From the NCBI RefSeq assembly GCF_005519465.1, contig NZ_CP027858.1, forward strand, positions 1,984,001 through 2,048,000: 64,000 nt of DNA. The letters are read 5' to 3'. The notes below the pieces were generated by a model. That model saw nothing but the letters and a program-made list of their open reading frames with translations. It was not told the DNA's origin and searched no databases. Shown here one piece after another: positions 17,597 to 24,919 of the stretch. How positions within the stretch are numbered: position 1 is the first letter of the stretch; every line of letters starts with the position of its first letter. This DNA is from Streptomyces clavuligerus. GTDB lineage: Bacteria > Actinomycetota > Actinomycetes > Streptomycetales > Streptomycetaceae. A program made the position numbers and the translations under genes.

Positions 17597-18015
17597 CCGC
17601 GTGCGGCCACCGCACACCGGTCCGGCCGGCCGCCTGCCCGGTCATGCCCCGGCCGGCCCGGCCGCCCGCTCCCCGCAGGTCCGGCCGACTGCCCGGCGTT
17701 GCCCCCGACGGTGACGCAGTGCGATGATCCGATAGATCGACGCTTTTACCGCGGGTGACGGTTCGACCGCCCCACGTGCGGGTACGTCAATCATCCACCC
17801 CTTGCTCACATTTGGGCCCCTGACCCCTAGCCACCGTATGTGGTCATATGCTTACCATGAGTGATTGAGCTGGAGGGGAGGGGGCCCGGCGACAGCACAC
17901 CATGGATCGCGATAGCGTCGCCGGGCCAGTACCGGCTACGCACGGACTGCGTAGCGACGGCCGCGGGAGCCACTCCCACGGCCCGGAAAGAGCTTGTGCC
18001 ACCTTGGAGGTGAGG
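17597..18015. other. 419-bp upstream region of prsH-sigH
   Basis: No gene is supported. In S. coelicolor this region carries several sigH-operon promoters, one bound by BldD. TTTACCGCGGGTGAC at 17745-17759 keeps both BldD half-site cores (AC and GT with flanking T/A) but differs in the centre, so it is a weak candidate. An alternative ATG start for prsH is at 17902. Confidence 0.45.
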
Positions 18016-18429
18016 GTGTCCCAGATCGCAGGCGAGCCCGGGACCCAGGACTTCGTGGAAGTCCGGCTGCCCGCTGCGGGTGCCTATCTGTCGGTGTTGC
18101 GGACGGCCACGGCCGGACTCGCCGCACGGTTGGACTTCACCCTCGACGAGATCGAGGATCTGCGGATCGCGGTCGACGAGGCGTGCGCGATCCTGCTCCA
18201 GCAGGCGGTTCCCGGCTCCGTCCTCAGCTGTGTCTTCCGGCTCATCGACGACTCCCTGGAGGTCACGGTCTCCGCGCCGACGACCGACGGCAGGGCACCG
18301 GAGCGCGAGACCTTCGCCTGGACCGTGCTCTCCGCCCTGGCGGGCAAGGTCGACTCCTCGGTCGCCGACGACCGCACGGTCTCCATCAGCCTGTACAAAC
18401 AGCGCGGCGCGGGCCCCGGTCCGGCGTGA
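18016..18429 (+). CDS. prsH: Anti-sigma factor (RsbW-like kinase), PrsH/UshX
   Basis: A 137-residue GHKL-fold serine kinase/anti-sigma factor expected to sequester SigH until stress or development releases it. The ATPase signature EDLRIAVDEACAILL (N-box) is at about 50-64, with the rest of the small domain following. GGAGG (18006-18010) precedes the GTG at 18016; an ATG at 17902 in the same frame would add 38 residues without a well-placed ribosome site. The stop overlaps the likely GTG start of sigH (GTGA), so translation is coupled. Name assigned by synteny with remembered SCO5244. Confidence 0.88.
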   Translation: MSQIAGEPGTQDFVEVRLPAAGAYLSVLRTATAGLAARLDFTLDEIEDLRIAVDEACAILLQQAVPGSVLSCVFRLIDDSLEVTVSAPTTDGRAPERETFAWTVLSALAGKVDSSVADDRTVSISLYKQRGAGPGPA

Positions 18430-19502
18430 GGAACGGGGACGGTCCGGTGCGGAACGAGGACGGTCCGGTGCGGAACGAACCACCCCCGGTGCACGACTTC
18501 CCGGAGCAGGTCCGGCCGCACCCGGTGGACACACGCGCCGGCCGCGGCGCGGCCGGTGCGGAGCGGGCGCGGGCAGGGGGTGGTCCGCCCGGTGCCGCCG
18601 GGGGCACCCCGCGTGCGGCGGAGGGCCGGGAGAGGGCAGGCCAGATGAGCGAGCACGAAACCGAAGGAACCGAGGGAAACGAAGGAAACCCCGCGGGAGA
18701 CAGCGACGGGAAAGACGGGGGCGACGAGGGCGGCGCGCAGCAGGAGTCGCAGGACCGGGGCGGCGCGCGGGCGATGTTCGTCGAGCTGCGCGCGCTGCCC
18801 GACGGCTCCCGGGAACGGGCCGAGCTGCGCAATCAGCTCGTACGGATGCATCTGCCGCTGGTCGAGCATCTGGCCCGGCGGTTCCGCAACCGCGGGGAGC
18901 CGCTGGACGACCTGACCCAGGTCGCGACCATCGGTCTGATCAAGTCGGTGGACCGCTTCGACCCGGAGCGGGGGGTCGAGTTCTCGACCTACGCGACCCC
19001 CACCGTGGTCGGCGAGATCAAGCGCCACTTCCGGGACAAGGGCTGGGCGGTCCGGGTACCGCGCAGGCTCCAGGAGCTGCGGCTGGCCCTGACGACGGCG
19101 ACGGCCGAGCTGTCCCAGTTGCACGGCCGCTCCCCCACCGTGCACGAGCTGGCGGAACGGCTCGGCATCTCGGAGGAGGAGGTGCTGGAGGGGCTGGAGT
19201 CGGCCAACGCGTACTCCACCCTGTCGCTGGACGTCCCCGACACGGACGACGAGTCCCCCGCGGTGGCGGACACCCTGGGCGCCGAGGACGAGGCGCTGGA
19301 GGGGGTCGAGTACCGGGAGTCGCTCAAGCCGCTGCTGGAGGACCTGCCCCCGCGCGAGAAGCGCATCCTGCTGCTGCGGTTCTTCGGCAACATGACCCAG
19401 TCGCAGATCGCGCAGGAGGTCGGCATCTCCCAGATGCACGTCTCCCGGCTGCTGGCACGCACCCTCGCCCAGCTCCGGGACAAACTCCTGGTCGAGGAGT
19501 AG
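18426..19502 (+). CDS. sigH: Stress-response sigma factor SigH with N-terminal extension
   Basis: A 358-residue SigB/SigF-family sigma factor. Region 2 (HLARRFRNRGEPLDDLTQVA, then DRFDPERGVEFSTYATPTVV) and region 4 (RILLLRFFGNMTQSQIAQEV) are intact. The GTG start at 18426 overlaps the prsH stop, giving about 110 extra N-terminal residues rich in Gly, Glu and Pro. An ATG at 18645 (AGAGGG upstream) would give the 285-residue form. S. coelicolor is reported to make long and short SigH isoforms by alternative starts and proteolysis, which fits. It probably directs osmotic-stress and morphogenesis genes. Confidence 0.88.
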   Translation: MRNGDGPVRNEDGPVRNEPPPVHDFPEQVRPHPVDTRAGRGAAGAERARAGGGPPGAAGGTPRAAEGRERAGQMSEHETEGTEGNEGNPAGDSDGKDGGDEGGAQQESQDRGGARAMFVELRALPDGSRERAELRNQLVRMHLPLVEHLARRFRNRGEPLDDLTQVATIGLIKSVDRFDPERGVEFSTYATPTVVGEIKRHFRDKGWAVRVPRRLQELRLALTTATAELSQLHGRSPTVHELAERLGISEEEVLEGLESANAYSTLSLDVPDTDDESPAVADTLGAEDEALEGVEYRESLKPLLEDLPPREKRILLLRFFGNMTQSQIAQEVGISQMHVSRLLARTLAQLRDKLLVEE

Positions 19503-19546
19503 CCGACCGGGCCCGCACGGCCCGGGGCCGACCGGACCGCGGGCCC

Positions 19547-19957
19547 TCAGGCGTCGCGGGCGGCGCCGATGCCGAGGGCCCGGGTGGTCGCCGGGTTGAC
19601 GATCAGCACCAGCCCGGCGACCGCGACCGCGGCGACGAGGATGCCCAGCGGGATCAGCCCGCCCGAGGAGCGCAGCAGGGTCCAGGCGGGGATCAGCGCC
19701 ATGAGATGGGTGATCAGCGCCGGGCCCCGGCTCCAGCTCCGGCACAGCAGCAGTCCGCGCGCCGCGAACAGCGGGATCGCGCCGAGTGCGACGAGCGTCA
19801 CTCCGCCCGTCTCCGCCTGGACGGGGCTCTCGGGCGTCCCGAGCACTCCCATCACCAGCAGATAGAGGCCGAAGCCGACCAGGGCCAGGCCCTCCGCTGC
19901 GGACACCGCGGCGGCGGCGGTCAGGCGGGCGGGGCGCGGGGTCCGGTCGTCACTCAC
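19547..19957 (-). CDS. Small integral membrane protein, unknown
   Basis: A 136-residue protein with four likely membrane spans (about residues 14-36, 50-69, 78-95 and 100-120), the second rich in Ala/Gly. I do not recognise a function. The C-terminus ends NPATTRALGIGAARDA and is predicted cytoplasmic. It is convergent with sigH and divergent from the lipid-kinase gene, so it is a monocistron. Confidence 0.75.
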   Translation of the reverse strand: MSDDRTPRPARLTAAAAVSAAEGLALVGFGLYLLVMGVLGTPESPVQAETGGVTLVALGAIPLFAARGLLLCRSWSRGPALITHLMALIPAWTLLRSSGGLIPLGILVAAVAVAGLVLIVNPATTRALGIGAARDA

Positions 19958-20071
19958 ACCGGCAAGCGTAGCCGTCGGCCCGGCGGGCGGCGGCTCGCGG
20001 CCCCCGGACCGGGCGGGCCCGGAACCACCCGGACTGGGCCGCGCTCACCCCCAGTGGGTACCCTGCTCCGC

Positions 20072-21040
20072 ATGCGCGCACTTCTCGTGGTCAACCCGGC
20101 AGCTACCACCACCAGCGCGCGGACGCGTGACGTTCTGATCCACGCCCTCGCCAGCGAGATGAAGCTGGAGGCCGTCACCACCGAGTACCGGGGGCACGGC
20201 CGGGACCTGGCCCGCCGGGCGGCCGAGTCCGACGACATAGACCTCGTGGTCGCCCTCGGCGGCGACGGCACGGTCAACGAGGTCGTCAACGGTCTGCTGC
20301 ACGACGGCCCCGACCCCGAGCGGCTGCCCCGGCTCGCCGTGGTCCCCGGCGGTTCGACCAATGTCTTCGCCCGCGCCCTCGGTCTGCCGAACGACCCCGT
20401 CGAGGCCACCGGCGCGATCCTCGCCGCCCTCGCCGAGCAGAGCGAGCGCACGGTGGGCCTCGGGCTCGCCTCCGGCACCCCCGGCACGCCGGACGAGGGC
20501 ATCCCGGGACGCTGGTTCACCTTCTGCGCCGGCGTCGGCTTCGACGCGAGCGTGATCGGCCGGGTCGAACAGCAGCGGGAGCGCGGCAAGCGCTCGACCC
20601 ACGCCCTCTATCTGCGTCAGGTCGCCCGCCAGTTCCTCGGGGACCCGAACCGGATACACGGCCGGATCACCCTGGAGCGCCCCGGTCACGAGCCCGTCAC
20701 CGATCTGGTGCTCTCCATAGTGGCGAACACCTCGCCCTGGACCTACCTGGGCAATCGCCCGGTGTACGTCTCACCGAACGCGTCCTTCGACACCGGTCTC
20801 GATGTGCTCGGCCTCTCCCGGCTCTCCACCGCCGCCGTCGCCCGCTACGGCACCCAGTTGCTGACCTCCAGCCCCAGCCGGGGACCGCACGGCAAGCACG
20901 CGATTACTCTGCATGACCTCACCGACTTCACCTTGAATTCAAAGGTCCCACTGCCATTCCAGATGGACGGTGACCACCTCGGACTGCGTACGAGCGTGAC
21001 GTTCACAGGCGTTCGCCGTGCACTGCGTGTGATTGTGTGA
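20072..21040 (+). CDS. Diacylglycerol kinase-like lipid kinase
   Basis: A 322-residue protein of the DAGK catalytic family (YegS/BmrU type), likely to phosphorylate a lipid such as diacylglycerol or a sphingoid-like alcohol with ATP. The nucleotide loop LGGDGTVNEVVNG is at 62-74 and the PGGSTNVFARALGLP motif follows. A hydrophobic beta-sandwich C-terminal domain with PFQMDGDHLG ends the protein. The ATG at 20072 begins MRALLVVNPAATTTS, the usual family start. It lies 320 bp upstream of wblE, as SCO5241 precedes wblE in S. coelicolor (from memory). Confidence 0.88.
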   Translation: MRALLVVNPAATTTSARTRDVLIHALASEMKLEAVTTEYRGHGRDLARRAAESDDIDLVVALGGDGTVNEVVNGLLHDGPDPERLPRLAVVPGGSTNVFARALGLPNDPVEATGAILAALAEQSERTVGLGLASGTPGTPDEGIPGRWFTFCAGVGFDASVIGRVEQQRERGKRSTHALYLRQVARQFLGDPNRIHGRITLERPGHEPVTDLVLSIVANTSPWTYLGNRPVYVSPNASFDTGLDVLGLSRLSTAAVARYGTQLLTSSPSRGPHGKHAITLHDLTDFTLNSKVPLPFQMDGDHLGLRTSVTFTGVRRALRVIV

Positions 21041-21360
21041 GTAGAAGGCTCAAACAGCCTTTATCTCGAACGTACGGACTGGGCTCCACCCCATAGAATG
21101 ACGGCTGTGACCTAGTCGACACCGTAGAATCAAAAAAAACTTTCCGGAAGGGGTTGTATCCGTCGCCGAGGTTTGCGAGTCTCTTCATGGCGATCGGGAC
21201 GGCCCGCAGGATCGGGTGACCGCAGATCGCCAGATCCCCCTCTCAAAACCCTGGACCACACGTCGACGTGTCGGCGGTCGGCCCTTCCCTTGTCGGGGGA
21301 TTCGTGAAAGCGTTCACATTCACAAGCAACCGCACGTAATACCAAGGAGAGGTAGCAGCC
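21041..21360. promoter_or_regulatory. 320-bp wblE upstream region
   Basis: Contains a perfect 14-bp palindrome ACACGTCGACGTGT (21258-21271) and an inverted pair GTGAA/TTCAC at about 21305-21318. Two TAGAAT hexamers (near 21095 and 21123) could be -10 boxes. A run of eight A (about 21131-21138) is rare at this GC level. Ribosome site GGAGAGG lies about 10 bases before the wblE ATG. A long wblE leader of about 200 bases is possible. Confidence 0.5.
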
Positions 21361-21618
21361 ATGGACTGGCGTCACAACGCCGTTTGCCGCGAGGAAGACC
21401 CCGAGCTCTTCTTCCCCATCGGCAACACCGGTCCTGCGCTGCTGCAGATCGAGGAAGCCAAGGCCGTCTGCCGCCGCTGCCCCGTCATGGAGCAGTGCCT
21501 GCAGTGGGCGCTTGAGTCCGGCCAGGACTCCGGCGTCTGGGGTGGCCTCAGCGAGGACGAGCGCCGCGCGATGAAGCGCCGCGCCGCCCGCAACCGGGCG
21601 CGCAACGCCAGCGCCTGA
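21361..21618 (+). CDS. wblE: WhiB-family iron-sulfur regulator WblE
   Basis: An 85-residue WhiB-like protein. The four cluster-binding cysteines are Cys9, Cys37, Cys40 and Cys46 (C-x27-C-x2-C-x5-C), followed by the G[VI]WGG turn (GVWGG, 58-62) and a basic C-terminal tail for DNA contact. Such proteins bind sigma factor region 4 and sense redox or NO through a [4Fe-4S] cluster. Sequence and context match WblE of S. coelicolor (SCO5240, from memory), an essential or near-essential family member. A strong terminator follows. Confidence 0.95.
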   Translation: MDWRHNAVCREEDPELFFPIGNTGPALLQIEEAKAVCRRCPVMEQCLQWALESGQDSGVWGGLSEDERRAMKRRAARNRARNASA

Positions 21619-21709
21619 ACCGCCCCGCACCGAGCCTGAGGCGGCGCGTACAGCGAGTACGCACTCACCGCCCCCGAGCCGCAGCGCGCAGCAGTACCCC
21701 ACAGCATTC

Positions 21710-21744
21710 GAGCCCCGGACCGAAATCCCTTCGGTCCGGGGCTC
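21710..21744. terminator. Bidirectional terminator, wblE / histidine kinase
   Basis: A perfect 15-bp stem: GAGCCCCGGACCGAA (21710-21724) with its complement at 21730-21744 and a 5-base loop. It lies between convergent wblE and the histidine kinase gene. Confidence 0.92.
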
Positions 21745-21825
21745 GCTGCTGTGCACGGAGCGATGGCCGTATCCCTCGCGATGCCCGTACCCATGGCGGT
21801 AAATCACCGCCCGGCGATACGGGAA

Positions 21826-23307
21826 TTACTTGTGGGCACGCACCGGGATATCGAGGACAACCCTCGTACCGCTCTCCGGTCCGGGCACGGGGAGCATGTC
21901 GAACGTTCCGCCCAACTCCCCTTCCACCAGCGTTCGTACGATCTGCAGACCGAGATTTCCGGCACGGTGCGCGTCGAAGCCCTCGGGAAGTCCGCGGCCG
22001 TCGTCCTGCACCGTGATCAGCAGCCGGGCGGCGCTCGCGTCGGCGCGCCGTTCGCCCCGGACGGCCGACACCTCGACCGAGCCCCGCTCCCCCGCCGGGA
22101 AGGCATGCTCCAGGGCGTTCTGAAGCACTTCGGTGAGAACCATGGAGAGAGGGGTGGCGACCTCGGCGTCGAGGACCCCGAAACGGCCGGTGCGGCGGCA
22201 CTCGACCTTGCCCGGGGAGATCTCCGCGACCATCGCGATCACCCGGTCGGCGATCTCGTCGAACTCCACCCGCTCGTCCAGGTTCTGCGACAGGGTCTCG
22301 TGGACGATGGCGATCGACCCCACCCGGCGGACGGCCTCGTTCAGCGCCTCCCGGCCGCCCACGGAGTCCATCCGGCGGGCCTGGAGCCGCAGCAGCGCGG
22401 CGACCGTCTGGAGGTTGTTCTTGACCCGGTGGTGGATCTCCCGGATGGTCGCGTCCTTGGTGATCAACTCACGTTCGCGGCGGCGCAGTTCCGTGACGTC
22501 GCGCAGCAGGACCAGGGAGCCGATCCGGGTGCCCTTGGGCTTGAGCGGAATGGCGCGGAGCTGGATCACCCCGCCGTTGCCCTCCACCTCGGTCTCCCGG
22601 GGGGCATAGCCGCTGGCGAGCTTCACCAGGGCCTCGTCCACCGGGCCCCGGGAGGGCGCCAGCTCGGCGGTGACCTGTCCCAGATGGTGTCCCACCAGGT
22701 CGGAGGCGAGACCGAGCCGGTGGTAGGCGGAGAGCGCGTTGGGGCTCGCGTACTGCACCAGACCGTCCGCGTCGAGCCGGATCAGTCCGTCGCCGACGCG
22801 CGGCGAGGCGTCCATGTCGACCTGTTCGGCGGGGAAGGGGAAGGAGCCCGCGGCGATCATCTGGGCGAGGTCGGAGGCGGACTGGAGATAGGTCAGCTCC
22901 AGCCGGGAGGGCGTCCGCACGGTCAGCAGATTGGTGTTGCGGGCGATCACCCCGAGGACCCGGCCCTCACGGCGCACCGGGATCGACTCGACGCGTACGG
23001 GGACCTCCTCGCGCCACTCGGGGTCGCCCTCGCGCACGATCCTGCCCTCGTCCAGGGCGGCGTCGAGCAGCGGCCTGCGACCGCGCGGGACCAGATGGCC
23101 GACCATGTCGTCCTGGTACGAGGTGGGGCCGGTGTTGGGCCGCATCTGCGCCACCGAGACATAGCGGGTGCCGTCCCGGGTGGGCACCCACAGCACGAGG
23201 TCGGCGAAGGAGAGGTCGGAGAGCAGCTGCCACTCCGAGACCAGGAGGTGGAGCCATTCGAGGTCGGATTCGCCGAGCGCGGTGTGCTGGCGTACGAGGT
23301 CGTTCAT
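21826..23307 (-). CDS. Cytosolic sensor histidine kinase (PdtaS-like)
   Basis: A 493-residue soluble kinase of the HisKA_2/HWE-like group. An N-terminal GAF-like domain (about 1-150) is followed by a PAS-like domain (about 175-275, GDGLIRLDADGLVQYAS). The phosphorylation helix REIHHRVKNNLQTVAALLRL contains the phospho-His. The ATPase has LTEVLQNALEHAF (N box) and DDGRGLPEGF (G1). It resembles mycobacterial PdtaS, whose partner is an ANTAR-domain regulator; none is encoded next to it here. An ATG at 23307 is used; GTG at 23316 would add three residues. Confidence 0.9.
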   Translation of the reverse strand: MNDLVRQHTALGESDLEWLHLLVSEWQLLSDLSFADLVLWVPTRDGTRYVSVAQMRPNTGPTSYQDDMVGHLVPRGRRPLLDAALDEGRIVREGDPEWREEVPVRVESIPVRREGRVLGVIARNTNLLTVRTPSRLELTYLQSASDLAQMIAAGSFPFPAEQVDMDASPRVGDGLIRLDADGLVQYASPNALSAYHRLGLASDLVGHHLGQVTAELAPSRGPVDEALVKLASGYAPRETEVEGNGGVIQLRAIPLKPKGTRIGSLVLLRDVTELRRRERELITKDATIREIHHRVKNNLQTVAALLRLQARRMDSVGGREALNEAVRRVGSIAIVHETLSQNLDERVEFDEIADRVIAMVAEISPGKVECRRTGRFGVLDAEVATPLSMVLTEVLQNALEHAFPAGERGSVEVSAVRGERRADASAARLLITVQDDGRGLPEGFDAHRAGNLGLQIVRTLVEGELGGTFDMLPVPGPESGTRVVLDIPVRAHK

Positions 23308-23775
23308 GGAGGGCACGAGTGCGAGCGTACCCGCGGGGTGAACCGGGGGCGCCCGGCGGCCGTGCCGGAGGGCGGGGGTACCCACCCGTGAGTGGACCGG
23401 CATGGGGCGCACCCGCCCGCGGAGCGCGTGCGCCAAGCAATCCCCGCCGATCCATGGACATCCGCGAATGGTCTAGTCCACAATGAAGACGCACACCGAA
23501 CTTCCGCTCCTCACCGCACAGAGGAGTGGAACGAGGCCCCGGCGCTCTCTGCCCTGACTGCGCCCGGTCCTCCCCCATGGCCGCGCGGGCCCGCACACTC
23601 GCGTCGGTCAGTCACTCCGGGCTGCGGTGCCGGACGGGTTGAGGGTCCCGTCGGGCGCCGCGGCCCGCGGGTCGTTCCGGGCCCACCGCACCTGCGGGGC
23701 TTCTCCCGTTCCCGCGCCCGGCGGAGGGGTGTCAGGTGTCAGGAAGAGCCGGCAGGCACCCGCGCCGGACCGGTG
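23308..23775. other. 468-bp gap with orphan dre-like site
   Basis: The gap lies between two minus-strand genes and holds no convincing gene. It contains a DasR-type box (23467-23482), followed on the plus strand by an ATG with an open frame of only about two dozen codons. AAC/AAT-rich bases near 23455-23490 are less GC-rich than the surroundings. It may be the remains of a DasR-regulated gene or the kinase promoter. Confidence 0.45.
23467..23482. promoter_or_regulatory. dre-like element (candidate DasR site)
   Basis: AATGGTCTAGTCCACA keeps TGGTCTAG-TCCA, one base from the palindromic dre core TGGTCTAGACCA. It is next to the das locus but not upstream of an obvious amino-sugar gene. The histidine kinase starts 160 bp away in the minus direction. 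Confidence 0.5.
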
Positions 23776-24849
23776 TCAGTGCGTCTCCGTCACCTTCGCC
23801 AGCGCCCTGGGCGCGTCCGGGTCCTGCCCCCGGGCGATCGTCACCTCGTACGCCAGCAGTTGCAGCGGCAGGATCTCCAGGACCGGCTGCACCTCCTCCG
23901 CGATGCCCTCCGTGGGCAGGACGAAGCCCGCGGACGCCGCCGCCACCTGCGCGGACGGTCCGACCACCACCAGATCGGCGCCCCGGCCGCGGAGCCGGTC
24001 CAGCACCGGTTGCAGCGCCTGCCCGCCCTTGCCGTCCGTGACCACGGCGATCACCGGTGAGATGTTGTCCACCATCGCCAGCGGGCCGTGCAGCAGATCC
24101 GCCCCGGAGTAGGACAGGGCCGGGATGTAGCTGGTCTCCATCAGCTTGAGCGCGGCCTCCTTCGCGGTGGGATAGCCGTAGCCGCGTGAGGTGATGACCA
24201 TCCGTTCGGCGAAGCGGTAGCGGGAGGCGAGCCGCCGCACCTCGTCCTGCCGCGCGAGGATCTCCCCGGCCCGCTCCGGCAGCTCCCGGGCCGCCTCCCT
24301 GCCGTCGGCGCCTGCCATCCCCGCGACCAGCAGATACAGGCTGAGCAGGGAGGCCGTGTAGGTCTTGGTGGCGGGGAGCGCCTTCTCCGGGCCCGCGAGG
24401 ATGTCGAGGTGGTACTCGGAGACCGCGGCGAGCGGGGAGTCCGGGTTGTTGGTGACCGCCAGGGTGATCGCGCCCGCGTCCCGTGCCGCCCGGGTGGAGT
24501 CGACCAGGTCCGGCGAGCCGCCCGACTGGCTGACGGTGATGACGAGGACGTCCTGGAGCCTGGCCCTGGCGCCGTAGGCGGTGGTGGTGGACATCGAGGT
24601 CAGCCCGCAGGGCAGGCCGAGCCGGATCTCCAGCAGGTACTTCGCGTACAGCGCCGCGTTGTCGGAGGTGCCGCGGGCGGTCAGCAGCACGAAGCGCGGG
24701 GCGCGGGCGGCGATCCGGTCGGCCACCTCATGGATCTGCGGCGCACCCCGGTCCAGGATGCGCCGCAGTACAGCGGGTTGTTCGGCCATCTCGCCGGACA
24801 TGATCCGGCCGGGCCGTTCGCTCTGTTCGGCCGAGTATGTGGTGGACAT
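23776..24849 (-). CDS. SIS-domain aminosugar-phosphate isomerase/deaminase-like protein
   Basis: A 357-residue protein with two SIS domains, equivalent to the isomerase half of GlmS without the glutaminase domain. SIS1 has LTARGTSDNAALYAKYLLE and SQSGGSPDLV; SIS2 has TSRGYGYPTAKEAALKLMET and SYSGADLLHGP, with the catalytic Glu-x3-Lys pattern typical of GlmS/AgaS. It probably deaminates or isomerises glucosamine-6-phosphate from chitin breakdown. It is last in the das gene row, where I recall S. coelicolor having a NagB-fold deaminase, so this may be a non-homologous replacement. GGAGG lies 7 bases before the ATG at 24849. Confidence 0.85.
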   Translation of the reverse strand: MSTTYSAEQSERPGRIMSGEMAEQPAVLRRILDRGAPQIHEVADRIAARAPRFVLLTARGTSDNAALYAKYLLEIRLGLPCGLTSMSTTTAYGARARLQDVLVITVSQSGGSPDLVDSTRAARDAGAITLAVTNNPDSPLAAVSEYHLDILAGPEKALPATKTYTASLLSLYLLVAGMAGADGREAARELPERAGEILARQDEVRRLASRYRFAERMVITSRGYGYPTAKEAALKLMETSYIPALSYSGADLLHGPLAMVDNISPVIAVVTDGKGGQALQPVLDRLRGRGADLVVVGPSAQVAAASAGFVLPTEGIAEEVQPVLEILPLQLLAYEVTIARGQDPDAPRALAKVTETH

Positions 24850-24919
24850 GGCGTGCCTCCCACTGTCGTCCGTGCGCCGGGGCGGGAGACCCGCCCCGGC
24901 GTGGTGCGGTACGGGCCGG

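Noticed and set aside
21751..23391. Plus-strand frame of 546 codons opposite the histidine kinase
   Set aside because: Starts within the terminator region and has no domain; the kinase on the minus strand has clear motifs.
23392..24060. Plus-strand frame downstream of the orphan dre box
   Set aside because: Overlaps the SIS gene antisense and lacks any recognisable domain; kept only as a gap note.
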